From NCBI RefSeq assembly GCF_003259835.1, contig NZ_QLMI01000001.1:310001-374000 (forward strand): DNA of 64,000 nucleotides, written 5' to 3'. The translations under genes and the position numbers were made by a program. The stretch comes from Flavobacterium aquaticum. Its GTDB lineage: Bacteria; Bacteroidota; Bacteroidia; Flavobacteriales; Flavobacteriaceae. Below, piece by piece: positions 17,088-25,540 of this stretch. The stretch's first letter is position 1, and each line of letters opens with the position of its first letter. Under the pieces are notes generated by a model. It made no database searches. It saw nothing but the letters and a program-made list of their open reading frames with translations, and had not been told where the DNA came from.

Positions 17088-19607
17088 TTAATTTTGTTCA
17101 TTATTTAAAAAGTGTTCCAAAGCAACTAAATCCGGAATTAAAACGGAACGGGCTTTACTTCCTTCAAAAGGTCCTACAATACCAGCAGCCTCTAATTGGT
17201 CAATTAAACGACCCGCTCTATTGTAACCTAATTTCAATTTTCTTTGAATTAAAGAGGCACTTCCTTGTTGTGCAGTTACAATTACTTCTGCTGCTTCTCT
17301 AAACAAAGAATCTCTTTCGGATATGTCTATATCAAGTTTTATGCCACTTTCTTCACCTACATACTCAGGAAGTAAATAGGCTTCAGGATATGCTTTTTGT
17401 GCTCCAATGAAATCACAAATCTTATCTACTTCTGGAGTATCAACAAACGCACATTGTACTCTGACGATTTCGTTTCCTTGTGTATATAGTAAATCGCCTC
17501 GTCCAATTAATTGGTCTGCTCCACCTGAATCTAAAATGGTTCTCGAATCAATTTTAGAAGTTACTCTAAACGCAATTCGAGCTGGGAAATTCGCTTTAAT
17601 CATCCCAGTAATTACATTTACCGATGGACGTTGCGTAGCAATAATCAAGTGGATTCCAATAGCACGAGCTAACTGAGCTAAACGAGCAATAGGTGTTTCT
17701 ACTTCTTTGCCAGCTGTCATAATTAAATCGGCAAACTCGTCCACTACTAATACGATATAAGGTAAAAAGCGGTGTCCATTTTCGGGATTTAATTTGCGGT
17801 TTCTGAATTTCTCGTTGTATTCTTTGATGTTACGAACCATCGCATCTTTTAATAAAGAATAACGGTTGTCCATTTCAATACACAACGAATTTAACGTGTT
17901 TATTACTTTCGTATTATCAGTAATAATAGCATCGCCACCATCAGGAAGTTTTGCTAAATAATGACGTTCAATTTTATTGAATAATGTTAATTCTACTTTC
18001 TTTGGGTCAACCAAAACAAACTTAACTTCTGCAGGATGTTTTTTGTACAATAACGAAGTTAACACAGCATTCAATCCTACCGATTTTCCTTGTCCTGTAG
18101 CACCTGCCATCAATAAGTGAGGCATTTTGGCTAAATCTACTACAAAGGTTTCATTAGAAATGGTTTTTCCTAATGCGATGGGTAATTCCATTTCGGCAGT
18201 TTGAAATTTCGGTGAAGCAATTACACTTTTCATCGAAACCATTGTTGGATTGTTGTTTGGAACTTCAATACCAATGGTTCCTTTTCCTGGAATTGGAGCA
18301 ATAATACGAATTCCTAAAGCCGCTAACGACAATGCAATATCGTCTTCTAAGTTTTTGATTTTTGAGATACGAATTCCCGCTTCTGGAACAATTTCGTATA
18401 AAGTAACTGTCGGTCCAACAGTCGCTTTAATTTGCGAAATTCCGATGCTGTAATTCTTTAAGGTATCAACAATTTTATTTTTGTTTTCTTCTAATTCGGC
18501 TTGGTTAATGGTAATTCCGCCAGAAGAATATTCTTTTAATAAATCGATAGGAGGGAATTGATAGTTGGATAATTCTAATGTTGGGTCGAATAATCCAAAA
18601 TCTTGAACCAATTTAGCGGCTAAGTTTTCTTCAACGATTTCCTCTTCTTCTACTTTTTCAATAACAAAAGCATCTTCGTTAACGAAATCTTCTTTCGGAA
18701 TGCTCCTGTCTTCGATTGAGAAATTTGTTACTTCTGGAGTTTCAACTTTTGGTTTTGGGTCTAAAGTTAATTCCGATGCTGAAGCAATTGTTGGTTTTAA
18801 AGCTTCTTTGTTGATTTCGAAGTTAGAAGGATAGGTTTTCAATTCGAAATTACCCATTTCTTCTTCGTCTTCAGTTAAAATAAAATCATCTTTTGAACTG
18901 CTCGGAGTTGTTATTGGTAAATCGGTATTGATTTCTTCTTGGATGTCTTCGTTTGCTTCTTCTGTTACTGGAACTATTGTTTTCGCGACAGCAATATCTT
19001 CGTTTAGTTCTGCTTGTGGTTTTTCAAAAACTTTAGTAAAACTTTCAGGCGAAATCTTAATTTTGAAAACTAAGAATAATACAATCCCGAATAAAAGCAC
19101 CAATAATGTTCCTGTTTTTCCGATGTAATCTTGTATATACAGATTCATTTCATATCCAACAGTTCCTCCTAATTGTGGAATGTATTCCCAGAAAAAACCT
19201 AAGATTATTGAAACAAAAATGATGAGATAAAAATCCCAGAAAAAACTTCGTTTTAATTTAGTTAAAGCCATGTCTAAAACTAGGTAAGCTCCCACTAAAA
19301 ATAAGATTCTAACAAAAATAAATGAAGCTACTCCAAAACCTTTATAAAGAAAAAAGTCGGCTAAAAAAGCTCCAAATTTCCCTAACCAGTTTTCTGCTTT
19401 AGCACCTCTATTGGCTAATTCAGATACAATATTCTGATCGTTATTTCCTGTTATGAAGTAAGAAATAAAGGAAAGTAATAAAGCTATTGAAAAGAAAATC
19501 AATAAAATACCGAAAATAAATTTCTGCTGACGACTTAAACGCCAAGAGAATTTTTCTTTGGTTTCAGTAGGAGAATTTACGGAATCTTTACTTGTTTTTT
19601 TGGCCAT
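17088..19607 (-). CDS. ftsK: DNA translocase FtsK
   Basis: An 839-residue protein with a short basic N-terminus, four membrane spans within residues 25-190, a linker of about 160 residues rich in Glu and Asp, and the FtsK/SpoIIIE motor from about 350 onward (Walker A GATGQGKSVG, VLVDPKKVELTLF, Walker B region VLVVDEFADLIM, and IATQRPSVNVITGMIKANFP). The last 65 residues are the winged-helix gamma domain (SASLIQRKLKLGYNRAGRLIDQLE). It pumps chromosome DNA through the division septum. A -7 box (CAAAAGTA on the plus strand) lies 20 bases upstream of the ATG, giving a promoter for the ftsK-lolA-lptF-ribB run. Confidence 0.95.
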   Translation of the reverse strand: MAKKTSKDSVNSPTETKEKFSWRLSRQQKFIFGILLIFFSIALLLSFISYFITGNNDQNIVSELANRGAKAENWLGKFGAFLADFFLYKGFGVASFIFVRILFLVGAYLVLDMALTKLKRSFFWDFYLIIFVSIILGFFWEYIPQLGGTVGYEMNLYIQDYIGKTGTLLVLLFGIVLFLVFKIKISPESFTKVFEKPQAELNEDIAVAKTIVPVTEEANEDIQEEINTDLPITTPSSSKDDFILTEDEEEMGNFELKTYPSNFEINKEALKPTIASASELTLDPKPKVETPEVTNFSIEDRSIPKEDFVNEDAFVIEKVEEEEIVEENLAAKLVQDFGLFDPTLELSNYQFPPIDLLKEYSSGGITINQAELEENKNKIVDTLKNYSIGISQIKATVGPTVTLYEIVPEAGIRISKIKNLEDDIALSLAALGIRIIAPIPGKGTIGIEVPNNNPTMVSMKSVIASPKFQTAEMELPIALGKTISNETFVVDLAKMPHLLMAGATGQGKSVGLNAVLTSLLYKKHPAEVKFVLVDPKKVELTLFNKIERHYLAKLPDGGDAIITDNTKVINTLNSLCIEMDNRYSLLKDAMVRNIKEYNEKFRNRKLNPENGHRFLPYIVLVVDEFADLIMTAGKEVETPIARLAQLARAIGIHLIIATQRPSVNVITGMIKANFPARIAFRVTSKIDSRTILDSGGADQLIGRGDLLYTQGNEIVRVQCAFVDTPEVDKICDFIGAQKAYPEAYLLPEYVGEESGIKLDIDISERDSLFREAAEVIVTAQQGSASLIQRKLKLGYNRAGRLIDQLEAAGIVGPFEGSKARSVLIPDLVALEHFLNNEQN

Positions 19608-19626
19608 GTAAACGGATCAATTTTTA

Positions 19627-19634
19627 CAAAAGTA
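19627..19634 (-). promoter_or_regulatory. -7 box of the ftsK operon
   Basis: Reads TACTTTTG on the minus strand, matching TAnnTTTG, 20 bases before the ftsK start codon. No clear -33 element. Confidence 0.45.
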
Positions 19635-19640
19635 GCTAAA

Positions 19641-20015
19641 TTAAAACAAATATGGAAAATAAATAATGCATCCGACAGCAATAGCAGTTAAGGCTGCAAA
19701 AAATACGGCTCCAGCAGCAATATCTTTAATAAAACCAATACGTTCATGAAAATCGGGATGTACGAAATCGGCAATTTTTTCAACTGCTGTGTTTAAACCT
19801 TCAATTCCTAATACCAATCCAAATACTAGAATTTGCATCATCCATTCGTAACGGTTGATTCCAAAATAAAATCCAGCAAATGTCATAAGTACAGCCAATG
19901 AAGACTGTACCATGACACTATGTTCTGTTGTGATTAATTTGATTGCTCCCTTTAAAGCAAATCCCATACTTTTTAATCGACCTGTAAAAAGGGTTTCGTC
20001 TTTTTCGAATTTCAT
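19641..20015 (-). CDS. dgkA: diacylglycerol kinase family membrane protein
   Basis: A 124-residue protein with three membrane spans (about 30-47, 54-70 and 98-120) and the family motif GIEGLNTAVEKIADFV with the catalytic Glu and the Asn. The family phosphorylates diacylglycerol or undecaprenol in the inner membrane, recycling lipids released during envelope synthesis. It starts one base after the thiol peroxidase stop, so the two genes are co-transcribed. In Gram-positives the same family acts on undecaprenol; which substrate is used here is unknown. Confidence 0.88.
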   Translation of the reverse strand: MKFEKDETLFTGRLKSMGFALKGAIKLITTEHSVMVQSSLAVLMTFAGFYFGINRYEWMMQILVFGLVLGIEGLNTAVEKIADFVHPDFHERIGFIKDIAAGAVFFAALTAIAVGCIIYFPYLF

Positions 20016-20016
20016 A

Positions 20017-20514
20017 TTATAATACCGCTAAAGCAGCTTCGTAATTTGGCTCGTCAGCAATTTCTTTTACTTGTTCTGTGTGAAGAATTGTTCCGTTTTC
20101 ATCTAAAACAATTACGACACGTGAATGTAATCCTGCTAAAGGACCATCCGTGATTTCTAAACCGTAGTTTTTTCCAAAACCTCCGTCTTTAAAATCAGAT
20201 AAGTTAATTACGTTTTCTAATCCTTCAGCGCCACAAAAACGTTTTTGAGCAAAAGGTAAATCTCTAGAAATACATAATACTTTAGTATTGGCTAAAGCAC
20301 TTGCTTTTTCATTAAATTTTCTAACAGAAGCAGCACAAGTTCCTGTATCAATACTTGGGAAAATGTTTAAAACTACTTTCGAACCAGCGAAATCAGCCAA
20401 AGTAGCTGTGCCTAAATCTGTTTTTACCATATTAAAGTCAGTAGCTTTTGAACCTACTGCTGGCAATTCGCCATTTGTGTGAATTGGATTTCCTCCTAAT
20501 GTAATTGATGCCAT
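20017..20514 (-). CDS. tpx: thiol peroxidase Tpx
   Basis: A 165-residue peroxiredoxin. The start [17 protein letters not shown] is typical for Tpx; [15 protein letters not shown] holds the peroxidatic Cys (about 60), and [14 protein letters not shown] the resolving Cys (about 94). It reduces peroxides with electrons from thioredoxin. The promoter box CAAAAGTA lies 24 bases before the start. dgkA follows directly. Confidence 0.95.
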   Translation of the reverse strand: MASITLGGNPIHTNGELPAVGSKATDFNMVKTDLGTATLADFAGSKVVLNIFPSIDTGTCAASVRKFNEKASALANTKVLCISRDLPFAQKRFCGAEGLENVINLSDFKDGGFGKNYGLEITDGPLAGLHSRVVIVLDENGTILHTEQVKEIADEPNYEAALAVL

Positions 20515-20537
20515 AGCTTTTAATTTTTTTTGAATAA

Positions 20538-20545
20538 CAAAAGTA
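20538..20545 (-). promoter_or_regulatory. -7 box of tpx-dgkA
   Basis: TACTTTTG on the minus strand, matching TAnnTTTG, 24 bases before the tpx start codon. Confidence 0.45.
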
Positions 20546-20662
20546 AAGAATAATTGGTTAAAGTAGAACTTATACTTTGCTTAAGATTAATTTTTTTTAG
20601 TTTTTTAAAACCAAGATTTTATTTTCAGCGTAAATGCAATTATAAAACTTAAAAATTATAAT

Positions 20663-21232
20663 ATGAAAACGAACCAATTTTTTGCTACTGCAATTGTAGC
20701 TTTCGGATTATTAGTAGGTACAAACTCTTTTGCTCAAATGAAAGAGAAAACGGTTGAAGTAGGAGGTGCTCCAATGTATCCAAGTAAAAATATTGTAGAA
20801 AATGCAGTTAATTCTAAAGACCATACTACTTTAGTAGCTGCAGTTAAAGCTGCTGGATTAGTTGATGTATTAATGTCAGAAGGACCATTCACCGTTTTTG
20901 CCCCAACAAATGCTGCGTTTGCTAAATTACCTGCTGGAACTGTTGAAACATTATTAAAGCCAGAAAATTTAAAATTATTGCAAACTATTTTGACTTATCA
21001 TGTTGTAGCAGGAAAAATGAATGCTAAAGATATTGATGCTGCTATTAAAAAAGGAAACGGAAAAGCTACATTGAAAACAGTAAGCGGTGGCACGTTAACG
21101 GCTTGGATGAAAGGTAAAGACTTATATATTACTGACGAAAATGGAAATAGTGCGAAAGTTACTATTGCAGATGTAAACCAAAAAAATGGAGTCATTCACG
21201 TAGTGGATACTGTGGTAACTCCAAAATCATAA
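20663..21232 (+). CDS. secreted fasciclin-domain protein
   Basis: A 189-residue protein with signal peptide (TNQFFATAIVAFGLLVGTNSFAQ) and one fasciclin (FAS1) domain: NIVENAVNSKDHTTLVAAVKAAGL, EGPFTVFAPTNAAFAKLP (H1 region), LTYHVVAGKM (YH motif) and NGVIHVVDTVVTP (H2 region). FAS1 domains mediate adhesion or carbohydrate binding; many bacteria secrete single-domain forms of unknown role. It stands alone and is closed by a strong terminator. Confidence 0.9.
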   Translation: MKTNQFFATAIVAFGLLVGTNSFAQMKEKTVEVGGAPMYPSKNIVENAVNSKDHTTLVAAVKAAGLVDVLMSEGPFTVFAPTNAAFAKLPAGTVETLLKPENLKLLQTILTYHVVAGKMNAKDIDAAIKKGNGKATLKTVSGGTLTAWMKGKDLYITDENGNSAKVTIADVNQKNGVIHVVDTVVTPKS

Positions 21233-21263
21233 TTCTCATAATGTTTAGTTTAGTTTGTTAAAC

Positions 21264-21296
21264 AAAAAGCTCTGAATGTAAGTTCAGAGCTTTTTT
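21264..21296. terminator. bidirectional terminator
   Basis: AAAAAGCTCTGAA (21264-21276) pairs with TTCAGAGCTTTTT (21283-21295) around a TGTAAG loop. It lies between the fasciclin gene and the convergent esterase gene. Confidence 0.85.
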
Positions 21297-21299
21297 ATT

Positions 21300-21938
21300 T
21301 TATCGTTGCAACCAATTCTTAAAATCAAAGAAATTCTGAGGCGCAACCCCATGTCCAACAGGATATTCATGGTATTCTACTTCTAAACCTAAATTTTCTA
21401 ATGCTGGTTTTGCTTTTCTTGCCCAATCCACCGGAATTACTTGGTCAACTGAACCATGAGAAACAAAGAATTTTAAATGCGAAATGGATTTCGTATCGAT
21501 AACTTCCGGCATGATTTCTTGATTGAAATAACCGCTTAGAGCCACTACTTTAGCAACTTTTTCAGGATAGGTTAGGGCAGTAGCATAACTTAAAATGGCA
21601 CCTTGACTAAAGCCAATCAAAGTTACATTTTTTGTATCGATAGGATATTGTTTTACGATTTCGTCAATAAAACCTGCAATTAACTCAACCGATTGTTTGG
21701 CTTGAACATTATCTGAAAATTTATTTTCGTCTGCATCAAAGTGAATGGCGTACCAAGCGTGACCGTAAGGTTGCAAATCATAAGGGGCACGAACTGAAAT
21801 TACGTAACTATCATTTGGTAATTCGGTAGCAAAAGAAAATAAATCTTCTTCGTTGCTTCCATAACCGTGTAATAATAGTAATAATGGATTTTTATCGTGT
21901 TTAACTTTTGGTTCTTGAATTAAGTAGTGTAAGTTCAT
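21300..21938 (-). CDS. phospholipase/carboxylesterase-type alpha/beta hydrolase
   Basis: A 212-residue soluble hydrolase: LLLLLHGYGSNEEDLFSFA (oxyanion region), nucleophile elbow GFSQGA (Ser about 111), Asp in HGSVDQVIPV and His in YPVGHGVAPQ complete the triad. The family hydrolyses short-chain esters or lysophospholipids. It has no signal peptide. The neighbouring small membrane gene and dihydroorotase-like gene are on the same strand with short gaps, suggesting one transcript, but no functional tie is apparent. Confidence 0.88.
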   Translation of the reverse strand: MNLHYLIQEPKVKHDKNPLLLLLHGYGSNEEDLFSFATELPNDSYVISVRAPYDLQPYGHAWYAIHFDADENKFSDNVQAKQSVELIAGFIDEIVKQYPIDTKNVTLIGFSQGAILSYATALTYPEKVAKVVALSGYFNQEIMPEVIDTKSISHLKFFVSHGSVDQVIPVDWARKAKPALENLGLEVEYHEYPVGHGVAPQNFFDFKNWLQR

Positions 21939-21969
21939 TTTAATGGAAAAGGTTAAAGCGTTTAGAAGG

Positions 21970-22296
21970 TTAAAAGGATTTGAAAACTTTTTGATATAGT
22001 TCTCCCAAAAAAGGAACTATTTTCATTTCGCCATTCAAACAATTTATAAAACCATAAATCCATAGTATGAAAATAAATATCCAAAATGAAGCAGAAACCA
22101 TCCAATTATCAAAATAACCAACGGGATATCCTAATAAAAAGAAGGTTAAGAAAATACCTAATGCTTGTCTAATATGAAAACTAGCAAATTCACTACGATT
22201 TTCATCTTGGTTCATAAATATTGCAATTATAGATCCTACAATAGTTAAATAGCTTACAATTGCTGTTTGTTTTCCGTTATTTATTTGTTCTTTCAT
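21970..22296 (-). CDS. DUF4870-type small membrane protein
   Basis: A 108-residue protein with three hydrophobic spans (about 12-28, 47-65 and 70-88). The pattern KQTAIVSYLTIVGSIIAIFMN then FASFHIRQALGIFL matches DUF4870, a Tic20-like family of unknown function, in which a charged loop carrying F-H-x-RQA sits between the first two spans. It starts 5 bases after the upstream gene's stop. Confidence 0.75.
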   Translation of the reverse strand: MKEQINNGKQTAIVSYLTIVGSIIAIFMNQDENRSEFASFHIRQALGIFLTFFLLGYPVGYFDNWMVSASFWIFIFILWIYGFINCLNGEMKIVPFLGELYQKVFKSF

Positions 22297-22301
22297 ATCA
22301 A

Positions 22302-23561
22302 TTAATTGTTAATGACTAATTGCCCATTGTTGTAAATTCCAATAGCTTTTCCTTTCATTTTTTGTCCTAAGAAAGCCGAATTTTTAGATTTTGATAAGAT
22401 GTTTTCTTTTCCAAATATCCAATTATCTTCTGTACTGAAAAGCGAAATATCAGCTTTGTTATTAATTGCTATTGATGGATTTTCTGTACTGAAAACCAGT
22501 TTATTAGTATTTAGTTTTTGAACTACAACTTCAAGTGGTAAAATGGTTAATAAAGCTCCAAAAGCACTTTCTAAACCAATTGTTCCGTCCTTGGCTAAAT
22601 CAAATTCTAATTTCTTATGTTCGATATCTAACGGATTATGGTCTGAAGTGATGCAATCGATTGTTCCATCTAAAACGGCTTCTACTAAAGCTTTTCTCGT
22701 AGCTTCTTCGCGTAATGGAGGCAATACTTTATATCTCGTGTCAAATCCCATTAACATTTCGTCGTTTAAGACTAAATTATGAACGGCAACACTACAAGTT
22801 ACTTGTAAACCTTTTGTTTTTGCTTCTTTGATTAATTTGATGCTTCCTTGAGTTGAAATCGTTGGAATGTGTAATTTTCCGCCTGTATATTCTAATAAAA
22901 ATAAGTTACGTGCGACTTGCAATTCTTCAGCTAAAGCTGGAATTCCTTTCATTCCTAATTTTGTACTTACTGAGCCTTCATTTGCAATTCCAATTCCTTT
23001 TAAAGTGCTATCTTGACAAAAAGCAATTAGCATGCCGTCAAAATCTTGAACGTATTGCAAAGCAATTTTTTGAAGGTTAGCATTTTGTAAGGCTTTTTTA
23101 TAATCTCCAAAAGCAATAGCTCCGGCGTTTTTCATGTCGAATAATTCCGCTAAATCTGTGCCTTCGCTTCCTTTGGTTAAGGCTCCGATTGGATATAAAG
23201 TTGTTGCTTGATTTCTAGCTCTGTCTAATACAAATCGTACTTGCGCTTGATTATCGATGATTGGATTTGAGTTCGGTTGTAAAGCTACCGCTGTAAATCC
23301 GCTTTTGGCTGCGACTTTTAGTCCGTTTTCTATGGTTTCGCGGTCTTCATAGCCTGGTTCTCCAAAAGATACCGAGCTGTCCATCCAGCCTTTAGAAACG
23401 TGTAAATTAGGAATATTTACTACTTCAAAACCGGAAGTAGTTGCAATTTCTTTTTCTATTTGAGTTATCGTGCCGTTTTCAATTTTAATGTCCATCACTT
23501 GGTTGTGAAACGGACTTGAAGCGTCGATAATTTTGGCTTGTTTTAGAATAACTTGCGTCAT
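22302..23561 (-). CDS. dihydroorotase-like protein, probably non-catalytic
   Basis: A 419-residue amidohydrolase-fold protein of the dihydroorotase group (GKLHIPTISTQGSIKLIKEA, SDHNPLDIEHK, GTIGLESAFG). The metal motif DxHVHxREPG is DSSVSFGEPG at residues 61-70, so both histidines and the substrate arginine are gone. The later His of the H-x-x-H-I-S-T block is Thr234. The catalytic Asp of SDHNP (about 307) remains. An inactive homologue (PyrC') supports aspartate transcarbamoylase in some bacteria; a similar structural role is possible but pyrB is not in the window. The ATG at 23561 overlaps the stop of the BatA-like gene (ATGA); a start at 23630 would extend deeply into that gene. Confidence 0.8.
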   Translation of the reverse strand: MTQVILKQAKIIDASSPFHNQVMDIKIENGTITQIEKEIATTSGFEVVNIPNLHVSKGWMDSSVSFGEPGYEDRETIENGLKVAAKSGFTAVALQPNSNPIIDNQAQVRFVLDRARNQATTLYPIGALTKGSEGTDLAELFDMKNAGAIAFGDYKKALQNANLQKIALQYVQDFDGMLIAFCQDSTLKGIGIANEGSVSTKLGMKGIPALAEELQVARNLFLLEYTGGKLHIPTISTQGSIKLIKEAKTKGLQVTCSVAVHNLVLNDEMLMGFDTRYKVLPPLREEATRKALVEAVLDGTIDCITSDHNPLDIEHKKLEFDLAKDGTIGLESAFGALLTILPLEVVVQKLNTNKLVFSTENPSIAINNKADISLFSTEDNWIFGKENILSKSKNSAFLGQKMKGKAIGIYNNGQLVINN

Positions 23562-25483
23562 TTTACAAATTTTTGGATTAGTAGTTCTGTTATTAAAAAT
23601 AGTAGTGTTGCGATGATAAACCATTTCCAAATTTCGTTGCTTGTGCGCTCAGAAGCAATGTCATTTAGAACGGTGGATATGTTGTTTACTTTCGTGAAAT
23701 TCTCAAAATTAGCAGTCGAAACTTGAGTTAAATCGCTTTCCGTTCTTGGATAGTTAAAGCTGATTTTCTTTAACGAATTGTTGGTTTTGATAACATCAAA
23801 ATTTCCGGCTTCTTCTGGATAATCGCCAAATGACAGTTTACATTTGGTATTCAAAATTTGCTGCATTGGAATGAAACTATAGCCATCTTTTTGAACAGAA
23901 ACCACTTCGTCTTTGGCTAAAATAGTTTCTAAAATCAGGTTTTCGTTTTCTCCGATGGTGTAAGCGTTAATTCCTGTTTTGCCTTGATTTTGTCCCATGT
24001 TGTAAAAGGTTGGAACAATCAATGGTGCATTCTGAAAATTACTATTTTGCTTGTTTATCGGAGCCGAAAAAGCGTAAAATGTTCCCAATCGATTCGTAGT
24101 CGAACCTACAAAAACTGAATTGTCTTCGTATTGTAGAATATTAGTGATTCCTGATAACGTGAAACTTTCTTTTACATTTGGATATTGGAAATTGCTTACT
24201 TTTTTCTCAAAAACGGTTTGATATAACGGATGATTAAAGTTGATTTTCGTAATTTGTTTTCCAGAAGTGGAAAGTTGGGAATAATTGAATCCTCCAAAGT
24301 TTTTTGCGAAAGCATTTATTAAAGAAGGTGTGTTTTTCGCATTCGGAATTAAAACAATATTACCACCTTTTTCGTAAAATGATTTTAAAGTCGTTCCTAA
24401 AGCAACTGGTAAATCTTCTAATTCGTTCAACACAATCGCATCTTGATTTTCGATTTGATTATAATCTAAAGTAGCTAATTCCGTGCTTTGGAAATTGAAT
24501 TCATCAGCCGTGAAAATGCGACTTAAGAAATTGTTTTTATCTGAATTTCCAATAGCAATTATATTTGCTTTTTCTGGTTTTGAAATGCTCAAATAGTAAT
24601 CGTTGTCGTAGCTTAAGCTGTTATCTTCGATACTGATGTTTCCGTGGAAATCGTTTTTTGGAATAGTGATTGCAATTTCTGTCTTTTGATTTTCAAATTT
24701 TGCGATGGTTTTTGCTATTGCTTTGTTGTTACTGAAAACAGAAAGTGGCACTTCATTTTCGGTTTCTCCAAAAGCTTGAAGCGTGATTTTCAATTCGTAA
24801 AACTGATCCAAAACTTGTGAAATAGCAACTTTATCAATGCTGATGTTGGTTTTGTTTTGCGCTTCGGGTTGGATGAAATACACGATATTGTTTTCCGCTA
24901 AATCTAATGCTTTTTTACTTTCTGATTGAATCGCATCGGTAATGATAACGTAGTCTTTTTTGGTGTTTTTCTTTTTGGTTTCGACCTGATTAATCAAGTA
25001 ATCCAACTGAAACGGCATCGCCGAATACTTTAAATTCTGCAATTCTTTTTGAATGGATTTGATATCGGTGTCCCAAAAAACTTCTGAATTTGTAAGTAAG
25101 GAAAATTGTTGGTTTTCGGGTAATTCTTCTAATAAATCTTGAATGCTTCGTTTTAGTAATTCGCCTTTTGCACCTTTGGCTTGCATGGAGAACGAGTTGT
25201 CTAATAAAATGATGAGTTCGTTTCCTTTGTTTGTGGTGTCTTTAGCGTCAAAAAAAGGTTGAGCAAAGGCTAAAATCAAACATGCTAACAACAATAGTCG
25301 AGTAGCTAACAACAGCCACTTTTTGATTTTAGAACTTTTTTGGGTTTGAATTTGAAGTTCTTTTAGGAGTTTTACGTTAGTAAAATATTCTTTTTTAAAA
25401 CGACGTAATTGAAATAAATGCACCAAAATTGGTATAACCAACAGAAAAAGAAAGTAGAGAATTTCTGGATGTTTGAACTGCAT
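23558..25483 (-). CDS. BatA-domain membrane protein with von Willebrand-like domain
   Basis: A 641-residue protein. The N-terminus (about 1-80) is the aerotolerance BatA domain: FKHPEILYFLFLLVIPILVHLFQLRRFK followed by KKWLLLATRLLLLACLILAFAQPFF, two membrane spans. A von Willebrand A-like domain follows with the metal site D-N-S-F-S in ILLDNSFSMQ (about 95). The middle is a long periplasmic part with Ig-like and glutamine-amidotransferase-like segments, and one span closes the C-terminus (WKWFIIATLLFLITELLI). The related Bat operon proteins aid stress tolerance in Bacteroidota. Its stop overlaps the start of the dihydroorotase-like gene. Exact role unknown. Confidence 0.82.
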   Translation of the reverse strand: MQFKHPEILYFLFLLVIPILVHLFQLRRFKKEYFTNVKLLKELQIQTQKSSKIKKWLLLATRLLLLACLILAFAQPFFDAKDTTNKGNELIILLDNSFSMQAKGAKGELLKRSIQDLLEELPENQQFSLLTNSEVFWDTDIKSIQKELQNLKYSAMPFQLDYLINQVETKKKNTKKDYVIITDAIQSESKKALDLAENNIVYFIQPEAQNKTNISIDKVAISQVLDQFYELKITLQAFGETENEVPLSVFSNNKAIAKTIAKFENQKTEIAITIPKNDFHGNISIEDNSLSYDNDYYLSISKPEKANIIAIGNSDKNNFLSRIFTADEFNFQSTELATLDYNQIENQDAIVLNELEDLPVALGTTLKSFYEKGGNIVLIPNAKNTPSLINAFAKNFGGFNYSQLSTSGKQITKINFNHPLYQTVFEKKVSNFQYPNVKESFTLSGITNILQYEDNSVFVGSTTNRLGTFYAFSAPINKQNSNFQNAPLIVPTFYNMGQNQGKTGINAYTIGENENLILETILAKDEVVSVQKDGYSFIPMQQILNTKCKLSFGDYPEEAGNFDVIKTNNSLKKISFNYPRTESDLTQVSTANFENFTKVNNISTVLNDIASERTSNEIWKWFIIATLLFLITELLIQKFVK

Positions 25484-25500
25484 TTATAATTAGAATTTGT

Positions 25501-25508
25501 CAAAAGTA
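25501..25508 (-). promoter_or_regulatory. -7 box of the BatA-like gene
   Basis: TACTTTTG on the minus strand, 18 bases before the start codon of the BatA-like gene. Confidence 0.4.
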
Positions 25509-25540
25509 CGAAAATAGAATTGATAATTAATAATTGACAA

